Shown one piece after another: positions 7,877-16,811 of a stretch of 47,270 bases of DNA (the stretch's first letter is position 1; the number at the start of each line of letters is the position of its first letter). Where the stretch lies: NCBI GenBank assembly GCA_021780935.1, contig JAJXXT010000086.1, forward strand, positions 1-47,270, given 5' to 3'. Made by a program: the position numbers and the translations under genes. The notes beneath the pieces are model-generated. The model ran no database searches. It was given only the letters and a program-made list of their open reading frames with translations, and was not told where the DNA came from. The stretch is from Pseudomonadota bacterium. GTDB taxonomy: Bacteria > Pseudomonadota > Alphaproteobacteria > Acetobacterales > Acetobacteraceae.

Positions 7877-8559
7877 TGCGCCGGAGCCATCCGACCGGGC
7901 TCAGCGATGACGGTCTCGCCGCCCACCATGCGCTGACCGATCGCCACCAGCGGCTCCACGCCGTCGGGCAGATAGAGGTCCGTGCGGCTGCCGAACCGGA
8001 TCAGCCCGAAGCGCGAGCCGGCCGCCACAGCATCACCCTCCGCCACCTCGCAGACGATGCGCCGGGCGATCAGCCCCGCGATCTGCACCACCGCGATCTC
8101 GGCGCCGGTCGGCAGGCGGATCGCCAGCGCGTTGCGCTCGTTATCCTCGGAGGCCTTGTCGAGGCTGGCGTCGAGGAACTTCCCGTGCCGGTAGGCAATG
8201 CGCGTGATCGTGCCCGACGCCGGCACGCGGTTGATGTGCACGTCGAGCACGGAGAGAAAAATCCCGACCCGCCAGCGCGGCCGGCTGCCGAGGTCGAGTT
8301 CGGCCGGCGGCGGTGCCTGGTCCAGCACCACGATGCGCCCATCCGCCGGCGCCAGAATCACGCTGGCGCGCGCCGGTGCCACCCGCTCGGGGTCACGGAA
8401 GAAGTAGAGGCAGAACACCACGAACAGCGCGCCGAGCCAGGCCAGCGGCTGCCACAGCAACAGCCCCAGCAGCATGACCACGAGCCCGGCCCCTAGGAAC
8501 GGAAAGCCGGCGCGATGCGGCGGCGCGAGGACCAGGCGGGTGGATTGGAGGATCGACAT
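7873..8559 (-). CDS. psd: Phosphatidylserine decarboxylase proenzyme
   Basis: Psd decarboxylates phosphatidylserine to phosphatidylethanolamine and uses a pyruvoyl group made by self-cleavage. This 228-residue form is the short type common in alphaproteobacteria. Cleavage would occur at Gly190-Ser191 in RFGSRTDLYLP; the other processing residues are Asp in PADG (71-74) and His108 in VLDVHINR. Two hydrophobic segments near residues 17-52 anchor it, followed by FFRDPER. It lies directly upstream of pssA with a four-base overlap. The LysM gene lies 73 bases further upstream on the same strand. Confidence 0.95.
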   Translation of the reverse strand: MSILQSTRLVLAPPHRAGFPFLGAGLVVMLLGLLLWQPLAWLGALFVVFCLYFFRDPERVAPARASVILAPADGRIVVLDQAPPPAELDLGSRPRWRVGIFLSVLDVHINRVPASGTITRIAYRHGKFLDASLDKASEDNERNALAIRLPTGAEIAVVQIAGLIARRIVCEVAEGDAVAAGSRFGLIRFGSRTDLYLPDGVEPLVAIGQRMVGGETVIAEPGRMAPAQ

Positions 8560-8632
8560 GGGCCGCGCTTATGGCCTGCGACGCTGCGACGCAAGCATTG
8601 AGGCGATCAGGCTCATCGCCGTTCATGCCCGC

Positions 8633-9730
8633 TCATCGTGAGCCCTGGCTGTTTGGCAGAGTGAACATCTGGCCGGGATAGATCAGGTTCGGGTTGCGGA
8701 TCTGGGCGCGGTTCGCGGCATAGATGACCGTGTAGCGAATGCCGTGGCCATACGTGGCGCGGGCGATTTCCCATAGATTATCACCCGGCTGCACCACCAC
8801 CTGCCCGGCGGCGAGGCCGTGGGCTGGAGGCTCCGCGCGCTCGAACGGCAGCTCCACCCGCGCCGTCACGTGCCCGCCCGCATCGAGCTGATCGAGCCGC
8901 AGCCGATGCGCGCCCGGTGCCACCGGCGCCGTGGGCGTGAGCGTCCAGCGACCATCCGCACCCGCTGTCACATCGCCCACCGGGGCGTTGTCGACATAGA
9001 CCCGCACCGTCCTGCCGGGCGGCGCGGTACCAGCCAGACGCAGCTCACCCGAGTTACCATAATGCACCGAGGACAACGCGATCCTCGCTCCCGGCCCGGC
9101 CGGCGGCGCGCCCGGTGCCTGCAGCACCTTCGTCGGTCCCCCCGGCGGCGTCAGCACGGCGAGCGGACCTGGCCCCGGGCGGCGCGCGGCGGCGGACGGC
9201 GGCGCGATCGCCACCACCACCGGCACCTTGCTCGTCGTGACCGCGCCGGCAGGGCCGCGCGCGGACAAGGTCAGTTTCTGCGTGCCCGGCGCCAGGTTGC
9301 GGTCCGGCAGGATCACAAACTGGCCGGCGGAATTCGCCCTGGCGCTGCCCAGCTTCCGGCCATTCGCCGCCACCGTCACCCGCGCGCCGGGCGCGGCTCG
9401 ACCGGCGATGACGGCGTTACCGTTGGGTTCGACCCGAACGACGTCGAAGCTGGGCGGGCGCGGAGCCGGTTTCATCGCCGCCGTGGCCGTGGCTGGCGCG
9501 GACGCGGGGGGCAGTGAGCGTGACGTCACCAGTGGCGGGCCTGGCGCCGGTTGCACCGCGGGCATGGCCGCCGATGTCGTTCGGCTCGACGCGGTCGCGG
9601 CTGGCGCCGCCGGCTTTACGGGCCGCACCGAGGGGCGTGTGCCGAGCAACAGCGCGACCCCGAGGACGACCACCCCCAGGGCGCCCAGCGCCAAGGGTGC
9701 CACCACCCGTGACCTCGATCGCGGTGCCAT
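8633..9730 (-). CDS. Membrane-anchored LysM protein with Ig-like repeats
   Basis: The 365-residue protein has a basic N-terminus, one hydrophobic segment (about residues 10-30), a long Pro/Ala-rich linker and two beta-rich Ig-like stretches (FDVVRVEPNGNAVIAGRAAPG and later GELRLAGTAPPGRTVRVYVD). A C-terminal LysM domain (about the last 50 residues) has VVVQPGDNLWEIA, then NPNLIYPGQMFTLP. LysM binds peptidoglycan, so it should sit in the periplasm tethered to the inner membrane. The ATG at 9730 has a G-rich ribosome site; a GTG 15 codons upstream is possible. Such proteins are common in alphaproteobacteria, but the role is unknown. It diverges from the peptidase gene; the 166 bases between hold no gene. 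Confidence 0.8.
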   Translation of the reverse strand: MAPRSRSRVVAPLALGALGVVVLGVALLLGTRPSVRPVKPAAPAATASSRTTSAAMPAVQPAPGPPLVTSRSLPPASAPATATAAMKPAPRPPSFDVVRVEPNGNAVIAGRAAPGARVTVAANGRKLGSARANSAGQFVILPDRNLAPGTQKLTLSARGPAGAVTTSKVPVVVAIAPPSAAARRPGPGPLAVLTPPGGPTKVLQAPGAPPAGPGARIALSSVHYGNSGELRLAGTAPPGRTVRVYVDNAPVGDVTAGADGRWTLTPTAPVAPGAHRLRLDQLDAGGHVTARVELPFERAEPPAHGLAAGQVVVQPGDNLWEIARATYGHGIRYTVIYAANRAQIRNPNLIYPGQMFTLPNSQGSR

Positions 9731-9896
9731 GTGGCGCGGCCCGCCCCCCGGATTCAGATCGGACACGAACAACACTGTAGAGCAACGGCACCGGCGGTGG
9801 AATCACCCGCCTCCCCGGTGCCGGTGCTTCGTCAGGCGGGGCTTGCCGAACCCCATGGCGCGGCGGCACGGTCGGTGTAGCCCATGGAGAGCCTGC

Positions 9897-10952
9897 ATGC
9901 CCAAACCCTCACGCCCACGCGCCCGCGACCACGGGCTGGTCTGCGGCACCCTCAAGCCCGGCGCCCATAACGCCATCACCGACGTGCCAGGCGTGCTGGT
10001 CGGCCACCGCACCCTGCTCGGCGACGGCCTCGCCACCGGCGTCACCGCCATCCTTCCGCATGGCGGCAACGTGTTCCGCGACAAACCGGTCGCCGCCTGC
10101 GACGTGATCAACGGCTTCGGCAAAACCGTCGGACTCGTGCAGTTGCAGGAGCTCGGCCTGCTGGAGACGCCGATCCTGCTCACCAACACGCTCTCGGTTC
10201 ACGCCTGCATGGAGGGGCTGGTGCGCCACGCGATTGCCGCCAACCCCGATATCGGCCGCACCACGAGCACCGCCAACCCCGTCGTCGGCGAGTGCCATGA
10301 CGGTCCGATCAACGACATCCAGGCGCTCGCCGTCACGCAGGCGCACGCGATCGAGGCGATCGAGGCCGCTTCACCGGGCCCGGTGGCGGAGGGCAATGTC
10401 GGCGGCGGCACCGGCATGACCTGCTTCGGTTTCAAAGGTGGCATCGGCACCGCCTCGCGCCGGTTCGACCTGGCGGGCGAGCGACATCTCGGGGTGCTGG
10501 TGCAGGCGAATTTCGGCCGCGCGGGCGATCTCATGCTGCCCGACGGACGCCGCCCGAAACCCGACGACGCACTGCCGGCGCCGGAACGCGGCTCCATCAT
10601 GATGGTGCTGGCGACCGACGTCCCGCTCGACCAGCGCCAGCTCGAGCGCGTCTGCCGCCGCTGCGGCGCCGGCCTCGCGCGGCTGGGCGCGTTCTGGGGC
10701 CATGGCAGCGGCGACATCGCCATCGGCTTCACCACCGCCAACCGCATCGGTCATGACGAAGGCGCCGATACCGTCACGATCACGCGCCTCAACGACACGC
10801 GCATCGACAGGCTGTTCCGCGCCGCGGCCGAGGCGACGCAGGAGGCGGTGCTGAACGCGCTCTGCGCCGCCGAGCCCATGCGTGGGCGCGACGGGCGCGT
10901 GCGGCCCTCGCTCCACGACTGGCTGGCCAGGCACGGCCGGGGCGATTCCTGA
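9897..10952 (+). CDS. P1/S58 family peptidase (DmpA-like aminopeptidase)
   Basis: The 351-residue protein belongs to the self-cleaving N-terminal-nucleophile peptidases typified by L-aminopeptidase D-Ala-esterase DmpA. Motifs: NAITDVPGVLVGH (25-37), GVTAILPHGGN (48-58), NGFGKTVGL (72-80), an ETPILLTNTLSV stretch, and GNVGGGTGMTCFGFKGGIGTASR (166-188, split here as two glycine-rich loops). Autocleavage would occur before Ser233 in the RGSIMMVLATD motif, freeing the nucleophile. The start follows GGAGA. The family trims N-terminal residues, D-amino acid amides or beta-peptides; the substrate here is unknown. It is followed by the LOG gene 58 bases downstream. Confidence 0.9.
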   Translation: MPKPSRPRARDHGLVCGTLKPGAHNAITDVPGVLVGHRTLLGDGLATGVTAILPHGGNVFRDKPVAACDVINGFGKTVGLVQLQELGLLETPILLTNTLSVHACMEGLVRHAIAANPDIGRTTSTANPVVGECHDGPINDIQALAVTQAHAIEAIEAASPGPVAEGNVGGGTGMTCFGFKGGIGTASRRFDLAGERHLGVLVQANFGRAGDLMLPDGRRPKPDDALPAPERGSIMMVLATDVPLDQRQLERVCRRCGAGLARLGAFWGHGSGDIAIGFTTANRIGHDEGADTVTITRLNDTRIDRLFRAAAEATQEAVLNALCAAEPMRGRDGRVRPSLHDWLARHGRGDS

Positions 10953-11010
10953 CCGGGCGGAGCCAGCCACACCCCTTGCCCGGCGCCAGCGCCACGGCCA
11001 CAACCAACCC

Positions 11011-11592
11011 ATGTCCCACGTGCATTCCGTCGCCGTCTTCTGCGGCTCCCGTTCCGGTGATGATCCGGCCCATCTCGCGGCGGCAACGGCGCTTGGCACC
11101 GGCCTCGCCGCGGCTGGCATGCGCCTGGTCTATGGCGGCGGGCGTATCGGGCTGATGGGCGCGGTGGCGGCGGCGGCAACCGCTGCCGGTGGCAGCGTCG
11201 TCGGCGTCATCCCCGAGTTCCTGATGCGCGCGGAAGTCGCCAACGAGGCGGTGACCGAGCTGATCGTCACCGACGGCATGCATACCCGCAAGCGGCGCAT
11301 GTTCGACATGGCGGACGCCTTCGTCTGTTTCTCCGGCGGGCTCGGCACGCTCGACGAGACGTTCGAGATCATCACCTGGCGCCAGCTTCGATTGCACGAC
11401 AAGCCGATCCTGATCACCGATATCGCGGGTGCCGCCGGGCCGCTCACGGCGCTGCTCGACGCGGTGGTGACGCAGGGTTTCGCGGGCTCCGACGCACGGC
11501 AACTCTACGAGGTGGTGACGGGCGTCCCGGCGACGCTCGCGCGGCTGCGGGAGCTGGCGGCGGTCCCCGGCAGCGCCTCGGCACGGTTCTGA
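11011..11592 (+). CDS. LOG family protein (TIGR00730-type, cytokinin riboside phosphohydrolase-like)
   Basis: This 193-residue Rossmann-fold protein matches the LOG family: VAVFCGSRSG (8-16), LVYGGGRIGLMG (39-50), a GVIPEFL stretch and MHTRKRRMFDMADAFVCFSGGLGTLDE (90-116, the catalytic Arg93/Glu116 region). Most members read PGGxGT; here it is SGGLGT, with Ser108 in place of proline. LOG enzymes split nucleotide 5'-monophosphates at the N-glycosidic bond. In bacteria the physiological role is usually unclear and may be nucleotide salvage. The peptidase upstream is on the same strand; the next feature downstream is a tRNA with its own promoter. Confidence 0.88.
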   Translation: MSHVHSVAVFCGSRSGDDPAHLAAATALGTGLAAAGMRLVYGGGRIGLMGAVAAAATAAGGSVVGVIPEFLMRAEVANEAVTELIVTDGMHTRKRRMFDMADAFVCFSGGLGTLDETFEIITWRQLRLHDKPILITDIAGAAGPLTALLDAVVTQGFAGSDARQLYEVVTGVPATLARLRELAAVPGSASARF

Positions 11593-11658
11593 CCGGCCCG
11601 CCCGCCGCGGCGCTTCCCTTCCGTGTTCGGGTGCACCCGTACCGCGCCGCCGGGCGCT

Positions 11659-11687
11659 TTGACGCGAGAGACAGGCGCGGCTATACG
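11659..11687 (+). promoter_or_regulatory. Promoter of tRNA-Pro
   Basis: TTGACG (11659-11664) and TATACG (11682-11687) are separated by exactly 17 bases. Transcription would start near 11694, just before the mature tRNA end at 11697. Confidence 0.75.
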
Positions 11688-11696
11688 CGCCGCGGC

Positions 11697-11773
11697 CGGA
11701 GTGTAGCTCAGCCTGGTAGAGCACTGTGTTCGGGACGCAGGGGCCGGAGGTTCGAATCCTCTCACTCCGACCA
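11697..11773 (+). tRNA. tRNA-Pro (anticodon CGG)
   Basis: The 77-base sequence folds as a cloverleaf. The acceptor stem is CGGAGTG (11697-11703) with CACTCCG (11763-11769), followed by discriminator A and an encoded CCA. The D arm has GCTCAG and GGTAGAGC. The anticodon stem is CTGTG/CGCAG around loop TTCGGGA, giving anticodon CGG, which reads CCG proline codons. The T arm has GGTTCGAATCC. CCG is likely a favoured proline codon in this GC-rich genome. Confidence 0.96.
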
Positions 11774-11790
11774 TTTCCCGCAAAGCCGCC

Positions 11791-11808
11791 CAGCTTCTCG
11801 CAAAGCTG
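11791..11808 (+). terminator. Weak hairpin downstream of tRNA-Pro
   Basis: CAGCTT (11791-11796) and AAGCTG (11803-11808) form a six-pair stem with a six-base loop. There is no T run after it, so termination here is uncertain. Confidence 0.3.
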
Positions 11809-11854
11809 CGTCGTAGTCCCCAGTGCCAGAGACGCGGTGTCAGAGACGCAGCGG

Positions 11855-12925
11855 TCAGCGCGCGGCGTCGAGCCGCAAGCCACTCTCGCCGTCGAAAACA
11901 TGCAGGCTCGCGGCCGGGATGGCGATTTCGGTCCGCTCGCCGCCCGTCCAGGCGCCCGTCACCTTCACCGACAGCAGCGTCTCGTCCGGCATCCGGCCGA
12001 GCAGCACCGTCTCGGAGCCCAGCGGCTCGACGAGATCGATCACGATTGGCGTGCCACCCGGCTCCAGCCGCACATGCTCCGGGCGGATACCCACGGTGAG
12101 CTTGCGCCCCTCCACGCCCTCGCGCCGGCCATCGGCGAAGGGCAGCAGCGTCCCGCCGGCGAGCCGTGCGGCGGTGCCGTCGGCGGTGAGCGTGGCATCG
12201 AGCAGGTTCATCGCCGGCGTGCCGATGAAGCCCGCGACATAGGTGTTGGCCGGCCGGTCGAATACCTCCATCGGGGTCGCGAGCTGCACCGGAACGCCGA
12301 GATGCAGCACCAGCAGCCGGTCGCCGAGCGTCATCGCCTCTACCTGGTCGTGCGTCACGTAGAGGCTGGTGACGCCGAGCCGTCGCTGCAACCGGCGGAT
12401 CTCGGCGCGCATCGAGACGCGCAGCTTGGCATCGAGGTTGGACAGCGGCTCGTCGAACAGAAACAGCTTCGGCTCGCGCACGATCGCTCGTCCCATGGCG
12501 ACGCGCTGCCGCTGCCCGCCCGAGAGCTGGCGTGGCTTGCGCGCGAGCAGGTTCTCGAGCCCCAGAAGTGCTGCGGATTCCCGCACACGGCGCTCGATCT
12601 CGGGCTTCGGCAGCCCGCGGATGCGCAGCCCATAGGCCATGTTGTCGAACACGCTCATGTGCGGATAGAGCGCGTAGTTCTGGAACACCATCGCGATGTC
12701 GCGCGCCGAGGGGTCGAGCCGCGCCACATCGCGCCCATCGAGCACGATGCGCCCGGAGGTCAGTTCCTCAAGTCCCGCCACGAGACGCAGCAGCGTCGAT
12801 TTGCCGCAGCCCGAGGCGCCGACGATGACCAGCATCTCGCCAGAGTCGAGCGCCAGGTCGATACCGTGCAGCACCTCGACCGGGCCGAAGCTCTTGCGCA
12901 GATTCTCGATCACCAGGGTCGCCAT
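11855..12925 (-). CDS. ugpC: sn-Glycerol-3-phosphate ABC transporter, ATP-binding protein
   Basis: The 356-residue ATPase of the MalK/UgpC type has Walker [10 protein letters not shown] (36-44), a Q-loop in [11 protein letters not shown], signature LSGGQ (134-138), Walker B LFLFDEP (154-160), a D-loop LSNLDAK, the H-loop THDQVEA and a C-terminal TOBE regulatory domain with GIRPEHVRL. It powers uptake of glycerol-3-phosphate or its diesters through UgpA/UgpE. It is the last gene of the ugpB-A-E-C unit, and its ATG overlaps the ugpE stop by one base (TGATG). The ATPase alone could serve other sugars; the Ugp call rests on the operon and the Pho box. Confidence 0.9.
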   Translation of the reverse strand: MATLVIENLRKSFGPVEVLHGIDLALDSGEMLVIVGASGCGKSTLLRLVAGLEELTSGRIVLDGRDVARLDPSARDIAMVFQNYALYPHMSVFDNMAYGLRIRGLPKPEIERRVRESAALLGLENLLARKPRQLSGGQRQRVAMGRAIVREPKLFLFDEPLSNLDAKLRVSMRAEIRRLQRRLGVTSLYVTHDQVEAMTLGDRLLVLHLGVPVQLATPMEVFDRPANTYVAGFIGTPAMNLLDATLTADGTAARLAGGTLLPFADGRREGVEGRKLTVGIRPEHVRLEPGGTPIVIDLVEPLGSETVLLGRMPDETLLSVKVTGAWTGGERTEIAIPAASLHVFDGESGLRLDAAR

Positions 12926-13755
12926 CACTTCTCCCCTTCGGTGAGACCGCGCACGAACCAGCGTTGCATGGAGACCACCACCACCACCGGCGGAATCAGC
13001 GCCAGCACGGCGGTCGCCATTACCTTGTTCCATTCCGTCGAGGTGTCGATGCCGATCATCTTGACGATGCCGATCACGATCGTGTCGAGGCTGGGGCTGG
13101 TCGCCACCACCAGCGGCCAGAGATACTGATTCCAGCCATAGACGAAGAGGATGACGAACAGCGCCGCGAGGTTGGCGGCCGAAACCGGCAGCAGGATATC
13201 CTTGAGAAATCGCAACGGGCCGGCGCCGTCCATGCGCGCCGCCTCCACCAGCTCGTCGGGGATCGCCGAGAAGGTCTGGCGGAACAGCAGTGTCGCCGTC
13301 GCACTCGCGATCAGCGGCACCGCAAGCCCGGGGAACGTGTCGATCATGTGCAGATCGCCCATCACCGCATAGGTCGGGATGATGCGCACCTCCACCGGCA
13401 GCATCAGCGTCACGAAGATCGCCCAGAATGCCGCACGACGCAGCGGAAAGCGAAAAAACACGACGGCAAACGCGGACAGCACCGAGATCACGATCTTGCC
13501 GATGGCGATCGCCAGCGCCATGCCGAAGGAGATCAGCAGCATCCGCCATACCGGCGGCACACCCGGCCCGCCATGCACCAGCACGTCCCAGAAGCTGCCG
13601 AGATGATCGAACCGCGGAATGAGCGACAGCTCGCCGCGGTCGATCGCGGCGGGATCGAGTGTGGATGCACAGAAAGCAAGCCAGATCGGCAGCGCGAACA
13701 GCAGCGCGCCGAGAATCAGCACGGTGTGCGCGAGGAGGTTCTGCGAGCGCTTCAC
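12925..13755 (-). CDS. ugpE: sn-Glycerol-3-phosphate ABC transporter, permease UgpE
   Basis: This 276-residue inner membrane permease has about six membrane helices and the cytoplasmic EAA loop that docks the ATPase: ELVEAARMDGAGPLRFLKDI, followed by LLP. N-terminal LAHTVLILGALLFALPIWLAF is the first helix. The DPAAIDRGELSLIP periplasmic loop near residue 34 and the LMLPVEVRIIPTY segment are usual for UgpE-like MalG permeases. It lies 10 bases downstream of ugpA and overlaps ugpC by one base. Confidence 0.92.
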   Translation of the reverse strand: MKRSQNLLAHTVLILGALLFALPIWLAFCASTLDPAAIDRGELSLIPRFDHLGSFWDVLVHGGPGVPPVWRMLLISFGMALAIAIGKIVISVLSAFAVVFFRFPLRRAAFWAIFVTLMLPVEVRIIPTYAVMGDLHMIDTFPGLAVPLIASATATLLFRQTFSAIPDELVEAARMDGAGPLRFLKDILLPVSAANLAALFVILFVYGWNQYLWPLVVATSPSLDTIVIGIVKMIGIDTSTEWNKVMATAVLALIPPVVVVVSMQRWFVRGLTEGEK

Positions 13756-13765
13756 CGGCAGCCCC

Positions 13766-14647
13766 TCATGTCCCGCTGCGACGGCCGAGGAAGCGGAATT
13801 GCAGCGCCGTCAGCGCCACCACCCCCACCATCAGCACCACCGACTGCGCCGAGGACGAGCCGAGGTCGAGATTGACCACGCCGTCGTTATAGACCTTGAC
13901 CACCAGTGTTTCGGTGGCGCTCGCCGGCCCGCCCTGCGTCATCGCCCAGATCGTGCCGAACGTGTCGAACGCGGCATAGACGAGATCGACGACGATGAGG
14001 AAGAACAGTGTCGGCGACAGCAGCGGCAGCACCACGGTGCGGAACCGAAACCAGCCGCGCGCGCCATCCATCCGCGCCGCCTCGATCACCGCCTTGGGGA
14101 TCGATTGCAGCCCCGCCAGAACGAAGATGAAATTATAGCTTACCTGCTTCCAGGCACTGGCGAGAATGACCATGAGCATCGCCTGGCCGCCGTTGAGCGC
14201 GTAGTCCCAGTTGATCCCGTAGCGGGCAAGCATGCGCCCGATGAAGCCGATCTGCGGATTGAGCAAGAGGATCCACAACACCGCCGAGACCGCCGGGGCG
14301 ACCGCATAGGGCCAGATCATCAGCACCCGGTAGAGGTCGCGCCCGCGCAACTCCCGATCAGCGGCGACGGCCAGAACCATGCCGAGCCCGAGCGATATCG
14401 CCGTCACCGCCGCGCAGAACTCCACCGTGCGCAGAATCGCCGCCCGATAGCGCGGGTCCGCGAACAGGTCGTGGAAATTGGCCAGCCCCACAAAAAGCAC
14501 GTGCACGCCAAACGCGTCGGTGCGCGTCAGGCTCTCATAGGCGGCGACCAGCGCCGGCCAGTAGAAGAACACGAAGGTGAGGACGAGCTGCGGGGCAACG
14601 AGCAGCAGCGGCAGCTTCCACCCCGCGAAGATCGTGCGTCGTTCCAT
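13766..14647 (-). CDS. ugpA: sn-Glycerol-3-phosphate ABC transporter, permease UgpA
   Basis: The 293-residue permease pairs with UgpE. The start at MERRTIFAGWKLPLLL fits the family; the longer open frame upstream reads through the ugpB-ugpA spacer and is not expected to be real. Visible are a first helix (about 11-33), YWPALVAAYESLTRTDAFG, the conserved VGLANFHDLFADP, and the EAA loop AVIEAARMDGARGWFRFRTV. It is 62 bases downstream of ugpB. In UgpA of enterobacteria the same YES..SLT..D..G pattern occurs, which supports glycerol-3-phosphate over maltose transport. Confidence 0.92.
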   Translation of the reverse strand: MERRTIFAGWKLPLLLVAPQLVLTFVFFYWPALVAAYESLTRTDAFGVHVLFVGLANFHDLFADPRYRAAILRTVEFCAAVTAISLGLGMVLAVAADRELRGRDLYRVLMIWPYAVAPAVSAVLWILLLNPQIGFIGRMLARYGINWDYALNGGQAMLMVILASAWKQVSYNFIFVLAGLQSIPKAVIEAARMDGARGWFRFRTVVLPLLSPTLFFLIVVDLVYAAFDTFGTIWAMTQGGPASATETLVVKVYNDGVVNLDLGSSSAQSVVLMVGVVALTALQFRFLGRRSGT

Positions 14648-14709
14648 GGAACAGGATGCAGCGGTGCGCCGGAAGGCACGGGCCGGGGTCGCCCCCGGCC
14701 CGCCGAGCG

Positions 14710-16074
14710 TCAGCCGCCGACCGACTTCTGGAACGCGCGCAGAACGACGTTCCCGCGCGAGACGGTTTCGTCGAGCGCCTGCTTCGCCGTCTTCTTGCCG
14801 GCGAAGGCCTGCTCGCATTCCTCGTAGAGGATGTTGCGGATCTCCGGCAGTCGCCCGAGCCGCATGCCGCGCGTATAGGGCGTCACGGGGCTGCGCAGCA
14901 GCGACTGGATCGGCACATCCGTGCCGGGGTTCTTTGCGTAGTAGCCCTGTTTGCGCGACAGCGCGTCACCGGCCAGCGTCACCGGCACATAACCGCTGTT
15001 CTGCGCCCACATCGCGTCCTGGTCCGGCAGCGCCAGGAACTGGAAGAACGCGGCCACCGCCTTATACTCCGCCAGCGTCCGGTGCGGCGCGGTCATCGCC
15101 CAAAGGCTCGCGCCGCCGATGAAGGTGTTGTGCGGCGTCTTCGACACGGTCGGGTCCCAGGGCATCAGCGCCTCCGCGAAGGCGAACTTGGCGTTGCGCA
15201 CGATGTCACCGCGCCCGGCGGAGGAGCCGAAGCCGATCGCCGCCACCTCGGAATAGAACATCGGGTCCGGCGCCGAATCGCGGCCGCCATACTTGAACGT
15301 GCCTTCCTTCTCCATGTCCATGAAACGCTGAAGCTGCGCCACATGCGCCGGCGAGTTGCATTGCAGCACGGCGCCCAGCCCGTTGAACCCGTCATCCTCG
15401 CTGGCGAACGGGATGTTGTGGATGGCACTGAATTCCTCGAACTGAATCCAGGTGAGCCAGGAGGTGGTCAGCGCATAGCGCGTGGGCCCACCCTTGGCGT
15501 TCATCGGGTCGGCCCATTTCGCCTTCAGAACCTTCGCCGTCGCCATCACGTCCGCCCAGGTCTTCGGCGGTTTCGTCGGATCGAGCCCGGCCATCTTGAA
15601 GGCGTCGACGTTGTACCACATCACCGCCGTCGACGAGTTGAACGGCATCGAGGCGAGCCGCCCGTCGGGCAGCGAATAGTAGCCGCGCACCGCGGGGATA
15701 TAGGTCGCGGGCTTGATGTCCGCCCCGGTCTCCTTGGCGAGCTGCCAGATCTGCTTCACCGCGGGGCCTGCCGACAGCATCGTGCCGGTGCCGACATCAA
15801 ACACCTGCGCCACGTTCGGCGCCTTGCCGGCGCGCCACGCGGCGATCGAGGCGTTCAGCGTGTCGGGATAGCTGCCCTTGAACACGGAGGTGAGGACCAC
15901 ATCTTTGTGTGCCGCGTTGAACTGCTTGGTGATGCGGTTGACCTGGTCACCCAGGGCACCCGACATCGAATGCCACCAGGTGATCTTCACCGGCTCGGCG
16001 GCCAGCACCTTGACGACGGGTGCGGCGGCGACCGGCGCCGCAGCGGCGCCGGCAAGAAGGGTTCTGCGTTTCAT
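14710..16074 (-). CDS. ugpB: sn-Glycerol-3-phosphate ABC transporter, periplasmic binding protein
   Basis: The 454-residue extracellular solute-binding protein (family 1) has a twin-arginine-like signal MKRRTLLAGAAAAP with an alanine-rich core, and likely cleavage near residue 25. The mature start reads EPVKITWWHSMSGALGDQVNRI, as in UgpB. Later patterns GSYPDTLNASIAAWRAGKAPNVAQVFDVGTGTM (split across residues 67-99) and SMPFNSSTAVMWYNVDAF match the ligand-binding fold. A Pho box lies 65 bases upstream on the same strand, and a GAGGG ribosome site precedes the ATG. It is the first gene of the ugpBAEC operon. Confidence 0.95.
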   Translation of the reverse strand: MKRRTLLAGAAAAPVAAAPVVKVLAAEPVKITWWHSMSGALGDQVNRITKQFNAAHKDVVLTSVFKGSYPDTLNASIAAWRAGKAPNVAQVFDVGTGTMLSAGPAVKQIWQLAKETGADIKPATYIPAVRGYYSLPDGRLASMPFNSSTAVMWYNVDAFKMAGLDPTKPPKTWADVMATAKVLKAKWADPMNAKGGPTRYALTTSWLTWIQFEEFSAIHNIPFASEDDGFNGLGAVLQCNSPAHVAQLQRFMDMEKEGTFKYGGRDSAPDPMFYSEVAAIGFGSSAGRGDIVRNAKFAFAEALMPWDPTVSKTPHNTFIGGASLWAMTAPHRTLAEYKAVAAFFQFLALPDQDAMWAQNSGYVPVTLAGDALSRKQGYYAKNPGTDVPIQSLLRSPVTPYTRGMRLGRLPEIRNILYEECEQAFAGKKTAKQALDETVSRGNVVLRAFQKSVGG

Positions 16075-16138
16075 TCCCAGGAATTCCCTCGCTGTTGGGA
16101 TGGAGAGTTGGGGCGTAGTGAGCGCCGGTTTCGAACGT

Positions 16139-16156
16139 GTGACATTTATATGACAA
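16139..16156 (-). promoter_or_regulatory. Pho box (PhoB operator) upstream of ugpB
   Basis: On the minus strand the site reads TTGTCATATAAATGTCAC: two direct 7-base repeats, TTGTCAT and ATGTCAC, separated by ATAA. This matches the known PhoB pattern CTGTCAT-N4-CTGTCAC, with the first base of each repeat changed. It is also the only A/T-rich island in the region. It lies between ugpB and the divergent apt gene; its orientation points to ugpB. No clear -10 box follows it. Confidence 0.78.
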
Positions 16157-16232
16157 ACCGATGAAGGTCGAGAGTGCTTGCCGCCTCCCCACCGGGGAAG
16201 CTAGACCAATCACCGCATTTCGCGAGCGCAGC

Positions 16233-16748
16233 ATGGACCTCAAGGACCACATCCGCGGCATCCCGGACTTCCCCAAGCCGGGTATCCTCTTCTACGACAT
16301 CTCCACCCTGCTGCGGGACGCCGATGCCTGGCAGGTGGCGATGGGCCGCATGGCCCGCGTCGTCGCCGCCTGGCAGCCGGACCTCATCGCCGGCATCGAG
16401 TCGCGCGGCTTCCTCATCTCGGCGCCACTCGCGCTCAAGCTCGGCTGCGGCTTCATCATGCTGCGCAAGCGCGCCAAGCTGCCCGGCGTCACCATCGGGC
16501 TCGACTACGCGCTGGAATACGGCTCCGACCGCATCGAGATCCAGGAGGACGCGATCCAGCCGGGCCAGCGCGTGGTGATCGTGGACGACCTGCTGGCCAC
16601 CGGCGGCACCATGGCGGCGGGCATCGCCTTGCTCCGCCGGGTCGGGGCCGTCGTGCCGGGGGCGGCGGGGCTGATCGAGCTCACCTTCCTCCACGGCCGT
16701 CGCAAGCTCGACGTGCCGTTTGAGACGCTGGTCGCCTACGACGAATAA
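16233..16748 (+). CDS. apt: Adenine phosphoribosyltransferase
   Basis: Apt salvages adenine to AMP using PRPP. The 171-residue length is standard. Motifs: [22 protein letters not shown] (1-22, given here in part), AGIESRGF near residue 56, RKRAKLPG, and the PRPP-binding loop [14 protein letters not shown] (about 114-127). The start was placed at MDLKDHI because it matches the family; an in-frame ATG 24 codons upstream has no support. It is divergent from ugpB across the Pho box. A glycosyltransferase gene follows 63 bases later on the same strand. Confidence 0.95.
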   Translation: MDLKDHIRGIPDFPKPGILFYDISTLLRDADAWQVAMGRMARVVAAWQPDLIAGIESRGFLISAPLALKLGCGFIMLRKRAKLPGVTIGLDYALEYGSDRIEIQEDAIQPGQRVVIVDDLLATGGTMAAGIALLRRVGAVVPGAAGLIELTFLHGRRKLDVPFETLVAYDE

Positions 16749-16811
16749 TCGCGCGCCGGGCCGCCGCCGCATGGTAACCGCCCGCTAACCCGCCGCCGCC
16801 ATGCTGGGCGG

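Noticed and set aside
11628..11639. Palindrome CGGGTGCACCCG upstream of the tRNA promoter
   Set aside because: Single short palindrome, too tight to be a hairpin terminator and common by chance at this GC content.
11697..11773. tRNA-Pro as an integration site for a mobile element
   Set aside because: No integrase, no repeated tRNA 3' end and no foreign-looking genes on either side.
11805..11852. Inverted repeat GCTGCGTC/GACGCAGC just after the ugpC stop
   Set aside because: A 32-base loop and no T run make it a poor terminator; may be chance.
14656..16164. Long open frame antisense to ugpB
   Set aside because: Shadow of ugpB; no start context and no recognisable motif.
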